Below are positions 1-5,361 of a stretch of DNA of 13,768 nt, one piece after another. The notes under the pieces were generated by a model, which searched no databases, was not told the origin of the DNA, and worked only from the letters and a program-made list of their open reading frames with translations. Within the stretch, counting starts at the first letter, position 1; every line of letters begins with the position of its first letter. This stretch comes from Chloroflexota bacterium. GTDB taxonomy: Bacteria > Chloroflexota > UBA5177 > JANWHV01. Both the position numbers and the translations under genes were made by a program. The stretch is taken from the NCBI GenBank assembly GCA_025924845.1, contig JAICHN010000091.1, positions 1 through 13,768 on the forward strand. Direction: 5' to 3'.

Positions 1-598
1 GATCGATGGGCAGGACATCCGCAGCTTCGACCTTGGCTCCTATCGTCCGCATATCGGCGTAGTGACGCAGGTACCGTTCCTGTTTGCCGGGACGGTGGCG
101 AGCAATATCCGCTACGCGCGTCCCGAGGCAACGGATGAGCAAGTGCGCGAGGCCGCGCTGCGCGTGGGCCAGGGGGACTGGCTCGCGGCGCTGCCGCTCG
201 GACTCGATACGGTAGTCGGAGAGTTGGGGCAGGGGTTGTCCATGGGCCAACGGCAACTGGTGGCTCTGGCTCGACTGCTGCTCCAGCGCCCCTCGGTGGT
301 CATTCTGGATGAGGCGACGGCAAGCGTGGATCCTTTGACGGAGGCCCAGATCCAGGAGGGCCTCGACGAGGTGCTGCACGACCGGACGGCAATTGTGATC
401 GCGCATCGCCTCTCCACGATCCGCGCCGTGGATCGGATCATCGTGCTGGACCACGGGAAGATTGTGGAAGAGGGCAGCCATGATGCCCTGCTCCGGAAGG
501 GCGGCCCATACGGTCGGCTCTACAACACCTACTTCCGCCATCAGTCGCCTGATTATCAGCCGGGCGGTGGCTACGTACCGGTGGAAGCGGCGGGGTAA
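1..598 (+). CDS. ABC exporter, C-terminal half of nucleotide-binding domain (partial, 5' end outside window)
   Basis: This is the 3' part of an ABC transporter ATPase whose frame is open from base 2, so the gene begins before the window. The visible 198 residues start with IDGQDIRSFDL, followed by the Q-loop (TQVPFLFAGTVASNI), a signature LSMGQRQL (Met replaces the usual first Gly of LSGGQ), the Walker B and D-loop (VVILDEATASVDP) and the H-loop (IVIAHRLSTI). Walker A lies upstream and is not visible. The Q-loop wording and the IVEEGSHDALL tail are typical of half-size exporters (ABCB/MsbA type), which fuse a six-helix membrane domain to this ATPase. The membrane domain is therefore inferred, not seen. 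The substrate cannot be told. It ends 241 bases before the next gene, so co-transcription with it is uncertain. Confidence 0.93.
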   Translation, partial: IDGQDIRSFDLGSYRPHIGVVTQVPFLFAGTVASNIRYARPEATDEQVREAALRVGQGDWLAALPLGLDTVVGELGQGLSMGQRQLVALARLLLQRPSVVILDEATASVDPLTEAQIQEGLDEVLHDRTAIVIAHRLSTIRAVDRIIVLDHGKIVEEGSHDALLRKGGPYGRLYNTYFRHQSPDYQPGGGYVPVEAAG

Positions 599-641
599 GC
601 GGTTCTTCCTCGGCGTGCCGCTACCGATTTTTAGCCGTTTA

Positions 642-677
642 GCCGGCGAACAATTGGCCAAATGGATGCCGGCGAAC
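642..677. repeat. Short direct repeat flanking a palindrome in the 599-839 gap
   Basis: The ten bases GCCGGCGAAC occur twice, at 642-651 and 668-677, 26 bases apart. Between them lies the palindrome TTGGCCAA (654-661). The layout could be a regulator binding site for the exported-protein gene at 840, but it could also be chance in GC-rich DNA. The rest of the 241-base gap holds a TATGAT hexamer at 703-708 without a convincing -35 box, and a small GATCC/GGATC stem just before the ribosome binding site of the next gene. Confidence 0.3.
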
Positions 678-839
678 CCCTTATGCGGCATATTTTTTCT
701 TGTATGATGTTCGGGTGATGACGCATCCCCGATCCAAGGACCGGCATCGCTCCCTCGTATGCCGAGGCGTGATCGTTCGGTCCGCGGGCAGGTTGCGGGT
801 GTGGATCCTTAATCAGGATCGGTAGGAAGGAAGTACTCC

Positions 840-1577
840 ATGCGGGACAAAGGGCGTCCGGGGACCTGGCAGAGCTGGCTGGCCGTCGCAGTCGGCGGGG
901 CAGGGATGGTGGGCGTTTTCGCGCTGGCGGGCGGCGTCACCGGCGGGACGCGCGGCGTGGCTGTGGCTACCGCCGCCGGCACGACCAGCAGCAGCAGCAC
1001 GAGCGACACCAGCAGCAGTACCGCGAGCGACACCGGCAGTACAGGCCCGCGGGTGGTGGGGTTGACTACGCCGCGCTGCGCGATGGACTCGCTGAGCGGG
1101 GCGATCAAGGTGAGCGACAAGTTTACCGGGCCGGTCACGCTGGGTTTGTTCGCCATCGCCGATCCGCAAAGCCCGCTGGTGCGGAGCTTTACGGACACCG
1201 GAGAGCGGGCGACGGTCGATCTTAACGGGGTCTATCGCGGACAATTTACCTTTACCACGGTACCCGAAGGACCGAGCGGCTACCTGGTGGCGGTGTTGCC
1301 GCCCTCGGGCACGCTGGACCCCAACACGCAGTATGTGGAGTCACAAGTGGTGCCGACCTGCAACACGGTGACCACGACACTGACCGATACGGAGACGGAT
1401 ACGACGACGACGACGACACAGGTCACGACCACGCTTATCCAGTTTTCGACGGTTACTCAGCGGCTCACCATAACTCAATCCTCGACTGATACTTGCGTTT
1501 GGGATCAAACCGTCCTCGATAATCCGGTGGCTGGGGCCAAGCAGCCGCATACCCTCACCAGTTCAGCCCTCTGTTAG
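840..1577 (+). CDS. Ser/Thr-rich exported protein, paralogue 1 of a tandem pair
   Basis: I recognise no named family for this 245-residue protein. A basic N-terminus and the motif TWQSWL lead into a hydrophobic stretch (about 13-40). AVATA|AGTTS near residue 45 is a plausible signal peptidase I site. Residues 48-68 are almost all Ser, Thr, Asp and Gly. A globular core (about 75-175) includes FTGPVTLGLFAI, RSFTDTGERATV, GYLVAVLPPSGTL and VESQVVPTC. A Thr-rich segment (176-205) contains six consecutive Thr encoded by (ACG)5ACA. Cysteines are at 80, 174, 219 and the last residue, 245; the first three recur in the paralogue at 1662 and suggest disulfides. The start is supported by a GGAAGGAA ribosome binding site. 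The protein probably acts outside the membrane, and its Ser/Thr tracts are the kind of sequence that protein O-mannosyltransferases modify. One such enzyme is encoded at 2625. Function unknown. Confidence 0.85.
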   Translation: MRDKGRPGTWQSWLAVAVGGAGMVGVFALAGGVTGGTRGVAVATAAGTTSSSSTSDTSSSTASDTGSTGPRVVGLTTPRCAMDSLSGAIKVSDKFTGPVTLGLFAIADPQSPLVRSFTDTGERATVDLNGVYRGQFTFTTVPEGPSGYLVAVLPPSGTLDPNTQYVESQVVPTCNTVTTTLTDTETDTTTTTTQVTTTLIQFSTVTQRLTITQSSTDTCVWDQTVLDNPVAGAKQPHTLTSSALC

Positions 1578-1597
1578 GCAGCCTGAAGCGCTGTGTA

Positions 1598-1642
1598 TGG
1601 CCGCATTGGCGATTTTGTACATATGATGCACCCAAATTGGGT
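1598..1642 (+). promoter_or_regulatory. Possible promoter and palindromic site before paralogue 2
   Basis: A good -10 hexamer TATGAT lies at 1622-1627, 34 bases before the ATG of the paralogue 2 gene. The only -35 candidate is weak (TGGCCG, 1598-1603, 18-base spacer). Just downstream is ACCCAA-A-TTGGGT (1630-1642), a 6-bp-arm palindrome with a one-base centre that would lie in the early transcript or act as an operator. The sequence TTGTA..TATGATG is echoed upstream of paralogue 1 (TTGTATGATG, 701-710), which may be a duplicated promoter remnant. Confidence 0.35.
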
Positions 1643-1661
1643 ATCCGGAAGGAAATAGGGT

Positions 1662-2477
1662 ATGCAAGCGAAGCGACGGTCCCGAACCTGGCTTAGTTGG
1701 TTAACCGTTACCGTGCTCGGCTTCGCGCTGCTCAGCGGCTTCGTCCTGGTGGGTGGCCTGGGTACGGAGCAGGGCGGCGTGGCGGCGGCTACCGCTGCCG
1801 GCACGACCAGTACCAGCGCGAGCAGCACGGCTACAAGCAGCACCGATGTATCTTCCCTGGCGGCAAGCATCAGCACCTCGGAGTGCGCGGGACCGGCTGT
1901 CACTGGCTCACTGGTGCTGAACAGCAATTTCACGGGGTACATGACCCTGGGCCTGTTCGCTATATCACAGCACGAGATGCCGTTGGCGCGACGGTTTACG
2001 GATACCGGCCAGCGCGTGACAGTGGTGTTCTCGGACGCGACGAGCGCGCCGTTTCGCTTTCCCGTGGTGCCGGGCGGCGCCGTAAACTATCTGGTCGCGG
2101 TGATCCCCAGCTCCGGTACCATAGGCAACGCGTCGCAGCCCGTGGAGTCCGCCGTGGTGCCCCTGTGCGGGACGCGGAAGGTGACGGTTACCACGACGGT
2201 CACGACGACGGAGACCGCCACCGCGACCGACACCACCACGGTCATTCTCAATGACACGATTACCCAGACCGCTCAAGTGGTGCTTCCCCCTACTGACCCC
2301 TGCCTTACCCAGGGGAAGGCGATTACGCATGCAAAGGCGGCCGCCTACAAGCTTCACCGCAACTTTGCCCGGCACATGAGTCACATCGCCAAGACCACGT
2401 TCAGTGCGAACTTCAAGTTCACCGGCCTAACCAGTCTGCAACGAAAGGCCGGTTTCTGCTGCTTCTGCTGCGGATAG
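1662..2477 (+). CDS. Ser/Thr-rich exported protein with Cys-rich tail, paralogue 2 of a tandem pair
   Basis: This 271-residue protein is clearly related to the product of the gene at 840. Shared features are RxxTWxSWL at the N-terminus, a hydrophobic stretch, the identical ATAAGTTS before a Ser/Thr linker, and core blocks NFTGYMTLGLFAI, RRFTDTGQRVTVVF, NYLVAVIPSSGTI and VESAVVPLC. A Thr-rich run follows (about 173-193), then TDPC matching TDTC of the paralogue. Conserved cysteines are 75, 169 and 214. It differs after residue 215: a His/Lys/Ala-rich basic segment (about 218-262) ends in GFCCFCCG, four Cys in five positions, absent from paralogue 1. That tail could bind metal, form disulfides or be lipidated; nothing decides between these. 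The start follows a GGAAGGAAAT ribosome binding site like that of its neighbour. The pair most likely arose by tandem duplication and is probably exported and glycosylated. Function unknown. Confidence 0.85.
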   Translation: MQAKRRSRTWLSWLTVTVLGFALLSGFVLVGGLGTEQGGVAAATAAGTTSTSASSTATSSTDVSSLAASISTSECAGPAVTGSLVLNSNFTGYMTLGLFAISQHEMPLARRFTDTGQRVTVVFSDATSAPFRFPVVPGGAVNYLVAVIPSSGTIGNASQPVESAVVPLCGTRKVTVTTTVTTTETATATDTTTVILNDTITQTAQVVLPPTDPCLTQGKAITHAKAAAYKLHRNFARHMSHIAKTTFSANFKFTGLTSLQRKAGFCCFCCG

Positions 2478-2500
2478 TGCTCAGGCAGCATTGAGAGAGG

Positions 2501-2552
2501 ACGAAGGCTCATCCGGCATGGCCAACATTGGCCATGCCGGATGAGCCTTCGT
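2501..2552. repeat. Perfect long palindrome, 25-bp arms with a 2-base centre
   Basis: The arm at 2501-2525 (starting ACGAAGGCTCATCC and ending GGCCAA) is the exact reverse complement of 2528-2552, with only CA between them. It begins 23 bases after the stop of paralogue 2 and ends 72 bases before the mannosyltransferase start. The transcript of either strand would fold into an unbroken 25-bp hairpin. No T-run follows on either side, so it is not a textbook intrinsic terminator. It might still block transcription, be an RNase III processing site, or be a recombination or repeat-element footprint. Confidence 0.85.
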
Positions 2553-2624
2553 GTCAGACGGTCCTCCGGCATGTGCTACACTTTCACCGGCTCGACGGAA
2601 GCGGCACGTAGACAGGGAGGCGCG

Positions 2625-4076
2625 GTGACGGAGGAGGAATCGACGATCGGCGGAGCCGGTGACGTACAGGTTCCCGCCCCGACGATGCCGAGTGCCGGGC
2701 GCCTGGTTGAACCGGCAATCATCGAGTCCGCGTGGACCGATTCCCCTAACTCCACGGCATACCAGGTACAGCCGGACTCCGATCCCTCGGCGACCGAAGC
2801 GGCCGATGCAATTGCGGCGGAGCCGCCGAACGACCCGTGGTGGAGGCGGTTACTGCCAGGCCCCGGCCCTGTGCTTGCCCTGCTCCTCATTTGCGCGCTG
2901 CTCGGCCGTGTGGTGTGGCTCTCGCTGCCCGCCAAGTCGCTCATTTTCGATGAGACCTACTACGTAAACGCGGCGCGCATAATCCTGGGCGATCACGTGG
3001 CGGCGACGGCGCCATACGCCGGCGACAAGGTAGGACACGATCCGAATCGGGAGCATCCGCCGCTGGGCAAGGTGCTCATCGCGGGGTCCATGAAGCTCTT
3101 CGGCGATGACGCGCTGGGCTGGAGATTGCCCAGCTTGATTGCCGGCATGGTGAGCATTTTCCTGATCTATGCTATCGTGCTCGCGGCCGGAGGAGACGCC
3201 TGGTTGGGGGTGTGGGCGGCGGCCCTCTTCGCCTTCGACAACCTTGCCTTCGTGCATAGCCGAATCGCTACCCTGGATATGATGATGCTTGCCTGTCTCC
3301 TCCTTGGCGCCTGGCTGGCGCTGCGGGGTAGGCTGTTCTGGGCAGGGGCGGCGATCGGCGTCGGTACGCTGGTCAAGATCCCCGGCGTCTATGCCCTGGC
3401 CGCTCTGATGTTGATTGAAGTAGCGTTCGCGTTTTGGGAGTGGCGAGCGGATGCCGCTTTCCCGGTAAAACGGCTGCGAAACATTGGCCTCCTGCTATTG
3501 GGCGCGGTGCCTTTGTGGTTCCTGGGGCTGTGGCTGCTCGACGCACGGTTCGGCTATTATCGGTTCCCCTGGGAACATCTACAATATATGTTGCACTACG
3601 GCTTCGACTTGACTCGCAAGGGAGGGCCGCAAGGGCAGGAGAGTTATCCCTGGCAGTGGTTGATCAATGATGTGCAAATAACCTATTTCCGGGCCGATCA
3701 GGAGGTGATGGCCAACGGCCAGGTGCTGACGACTCGCCCCACTATTTTCTTCCGCGGCGCCATGAATCCGATCATCATCGGGGCGGCGCCATTCGGCATG
3801 ACTTATGTGTTCTGGCACGCCTGGCGATTTCGTGACCGCCTGTCACTGTGGGCGGCGGCCTGGATTGTGGCGACCTACCTCCCGTATTATCCGCTCGCCA
3901 TGCTCGAGCACCGCATCAGCTACATCTATTATTTCTTGCCGACCTTACCGGCGGTAGCGGTGGGGATCGCGCAATTTCTCCGTCACGAGGGAATGCCGAG
4001 GCTGGTCCAATGGGGCTTTCTCCTCATGGTACTGGTCGGGTTTATCGGCTACTTCCCGTTCCGCGTCATCCCCTGA
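2625..4076 (+). CDS. GT39 protein O-mannosyltransferase (PMT family)
   Basis: The enzyme transfers mannose from a polyprenyl-phosphate carrier to Ser/Thr of proteins at the outer face of the membrane, coupled to Sec export in the studied mycobacterial enzymes. Residues 1-75 are a polar, probably cytoplasmic extension; about ten membrane helices follow from residue 82. The first extracytoplasmic loop carries FDETYYVNAARIILG, with the family's Asp-Glu pair at 109-110, then NREHPPLGK (141-149), the PMT HPPLGK signature. SRIATLDMMM and a C-terminal EHRISYIYYFLPTLP also match bacterial PMTs. The length, 483 residues, is close to Rv1002c-type enzymes. I chose GTG 2625 because GGGAGG lies four bases upstream; the longer frame from ATG 2541 would start inside the palindrome. 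Two Ser/Thr-rich exported proteins immediately upstream are candidate substrates. A different lipid-linked sugar or a non-protein acceptor is possible. Confidence 0.88.
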   Translation: MTEEESTIGGAGDVQVPAPTMPSAGRLVEPAIIESAWTDSPNSTAYQVQPDSDPSATEAADAIAAEPPNDPWWRRLLPGPGPVLALLLICALLGRVVWLSLPAKSLIFDETYYVNAARIILGDHVAATAPYAGDKVGHDPNREHPPLGKVLIAGSMKLFGDDALGWRLPSLIAGMVSIFLIYAIVLAAGGDAWLGVWAAALFAFDNLAFVHSRIATLDMMMLACLLLGAWLALRGRLFWAGAAIGVGTLVKIPGVYALAALMLIEVAFAFWEWRADAAFPVKRLRNIGLLLLGAVPLWFLGLWLLDARFGYYRFPWEHLQYMLHYGFDLTRKGGPQGQESYPWQWLINDVQITYFRADQEVMANGQVLTTRPTIFFRGAMNPIIIGAAPFGMTYVFWHAWRFRDRLSLWAAAWIVATYLPYYPLAMLEHRISYIYYFLPTLPAVAVGIAQFLRHEGMPRLVQWGFLLMVLVGFIGYFPFRVIP

Positions 4077-4435
4077 ACCTGCCGGCTCTGTGAAGAAGCC
4101 CTGGACTTGATCGCGACATAGGCGGTGATTCGCTTGAAAGATGATCGGTACGTAGGCGGGGATCTCCGGCCCGGGGAGTAGGCGGACATTAGGAGATACC
4201 TCCTGAAGCACAGATGAACAGAGAGAACAGATGACACAGAGAGCGGCTGCGAGTGAGCTACGGTTCGTGGGCCGCGCGAAGCACTATCGCTCTCGCGCAG
4301 CCACTTCCACGCCGTTGGGCAAGGACGTGTTCTGTGTCATCCGTACCATCTGTTCATCTGTGCTTCAGGACGCACCCCTCACTATATGCCCATTACTCTG
4401 GGCTATAGCCGGATGGTATTACGCGCCTCATGCGA
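4077..4435. other. 359-base intergenic island with repeats and no convincing gene
   Basis: No reading frame here looks like a real protein. The left half holds three copies of TAGGCGG (4119-4125, 4153-4159, 4179-4185) at unequal spacing, and a short AGGAG/CTCCT stem (4191-4204). The right half is dominated by the inverted repeat at 4201-4370. The genes on both sides read toward this island (mannosyltransferase from the left, D-aminopeptidase from the right), so it is a convergent gap where terminators are expected. The large inverted repeat could serve both directions. Confidence 0.7.
4201..4370. repeat. 170-bp imperfect inverted repeat, MITE-like or structured RNA
   Basis: The arm 4201-4240 (starting TCCTGAAGCACAGATGAACA) pairs with 4331-4370 at 36 of 40 positions; the four mismatches lie in the middle of the arm. 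The outer 20 bases and the inner 10 match exactly. A nested stem, 4245-4257 with 4290-4302 (11 of 13 pairs), sits inside and leaves a 32-base loop. The left arm itself contains two related words, ACAGATGAACA and ACAGATGACACA. No transposase is present, and no clear target-site duplication is visible just outside the arms. It may be a non-autonomous element, a bidirectional terminator or a folded RNA. Confidence 0.75.
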
Positions 4436-5263
4436 TCACTGTTCGGCCAGGCCGCGCGTCAGGTAGACGATCGTGACGAAGCGCTGGTACAGCGAAAGGG
4501 AATCGGTGTCCTCCAGAATCACGGTGCGCGTGCCTTTCCGCCGCACGCCGCCGATCCAGGCGGCCATGCCCGCCATGTCCGCCGTGAGGAAGGTAATTTC
4601 CAACTCGGTGGGCGCGGCGAAGCGCGGCGCCCGCATATCGCCGATCCGTTGCACGGCGCGCTTGGCGGCGTCGTGGATGCGCTCGCACGCTTCATCCGGG
4701 TGGAGATTGAGTGCCGCGAAGCGACTGACTGATTGCTTGACGACCAGCCGTTCGCCGGACTCGGCGATCTTCGCCGCTTCTTGAGCGGTGGCCTCGTCGC
4801 CGGTGACCAGGGCGATGGGCACGTTCAGATGAGCGGCAACCAGGGCATTGAGCCCCGACTCGCCGACGATCTCGCCGTCCAGCCGTGTCTCCCAAATGGC
4901 GCGCGGATTATAGCTGTGGGAAAGAATGGCCGGGTCGGCACCGATAGAGCCGTGGTAGCCGATCAGGAAGATGGCGTTTGCCGAACCGTCCAGCCCTTCC
5001 ATCATGTAGAGCGGTTTGAAACGCCCGCTGATCAACGACGCTCGGCCGTGCAACTCACGCGGCAGAAGATTACGCATCGCGGCATGCGAATCGTTCACCA
5101 CGAACTCGGTAGCGCCGCCCTCCATCGCTCCATCAATCGCGGCGTTTACCTCATCCATGAGCAGCCCGCGTCCGTACTGATACTCGGGGCCGTCGCCAAG
5201 CACTTGTTCCCAGTCCACGATCCCGCTGGTACCCTCGATATCGGTGGAAATATAGATCTTCAT
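4436..5263 (-). CDS. M55 family D-aminopeptidase (DppA-like)
   Basis: This zinc peptidase family includes Bacillus subtilis DppA, a self-compartmentalising cytoplasmic enzyme that removes D-amino acids such as D-Ala from peptide N-termini. The 275-residue protein starts MKIYISTDIEG. Asp8 and Glu10 match the family's metal ligands, as do His60 (VVNDSH) and His104 (IGYHGS). Glu135 in DGEIVGESGLNA is the likely fifth ligand. The position near the proposed catalytic Cys115 of DppA is Ser115 here (AILSHSYN), worth noting but alignment-dependent. The ATG at 5263 is preferred over the in-frame GTG 15 bases upstream because it is preceded by GGGAG and gives the exact family N-terminus. It diverges from the GntR regulator across a 98-base gap, and probably supplies the peptide-degrading step of the peptide-uptake cluster on the other strand. 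Strain-level substrate preference is unknown. Confidence 0.9.
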   Translation of the reverse strand: MKIYISTDIEGTSGIVDWEQVLGDGPEYQYGRGLLMDEVNAAIDGAMEGGATEFVVNDSHAAMRNLLPRELHGRASLISGRFKPLYMMEGLDGSANAIFLIGYHGSIGADPAILSHSYNPRAIWETRLDGEIVGESGLNALVAAHLNVPIALVTGDEATAQEAAKIAESGERLVVKQSVSRFAALNLHPDEACERIHDAAKRAVQRIGDMRAPRFAAPTELEITFLTADMAGMAAWIGGVRRKGTRTVILEDTDSLSLYQRFVTIVYLTRGLAEQ

Positions 5264-5294
5264 GCGCTCCCTACCCACTCCGCGGACCTCAACA

Positions 5295-5324
5295 TTGACA
5301 GAGACTAGTTCCTGCTGTTATATA
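5295..5324 (+). promoter_or_regulatory. Candidate sigma-70-type promoter for the GntR gene
   Basis: A consensus -35 TTGACA lies at 5295-5300. The -10 region is TTATAT (5318-5323, 17-base spacer) or TATATA (5319-5324, 18-base spacer). Transcription would start near 5330, about 30 bases before the ATG at 5362. It is the best promoter in the window. The -10 region is almost self-complementary, so a promoter for the divergent aminopeptidase gene could share it, but I see no good -35 on that strand. Confidence 0.55.
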
Positions 5325-5327
5325 ACA
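5316..5327. promoter_or_regulatory. Probable GntR operator, perfect 12-bp palindrome
   Basis: TGTTATATAACA is a perfect palindrome lying over the -10 box in the gap between the divergent aminopeptidase and GntR genes. GntR-family regulators bind as dimers to short palindromes with outer GT/AC and an AT-rich centre, often next to their own gene. The position would let the regulator repress itself, and possibly the aminopeptidase gene too. Assignment to this regulator is inferred from position and form. Confidence 0.5.
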
Positions 5328-5361
5328 CCATCACAGTGGGTGAAGGGAAGGGGCGGCGCCG

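Noticed and set aside
680..708. Promoter for the paralogue 1 gene using TATGAT at 703-708
   Set aside because: No acceptable -35 hexamer is found at 16-18 bases, and the box lies over 130 bases from the start codon.
2501..2552. Reading the palindrome as a standard intrinsic terminator
   Set aside because: No run of T follows either arm, and the stem is much longer than usual, so it is listed as a repeat with function open.
2541..2624. Upstream ATG start for the mannosyltransferase, adding 28 residues
   Set aside because: It starts inside the right arm of the palindrome, where the hairpin would hide it. GTG 2625 has a well-placed GGGAGG.
4119..4185. CRISPR-like array from the TAGGCGG copies
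   Set aside because: Repeats are only seven bases, spacings are unequal and there are just three copies, with no cas genes.
4231..4476. 81-codon open frame in the intergenic island
   Set aside because: It begins in one arm of the inverted repeat, runs through the other arm and into the antisense of the aminopeptidase end, has no good ribosome binding site and matches nothing known to me.
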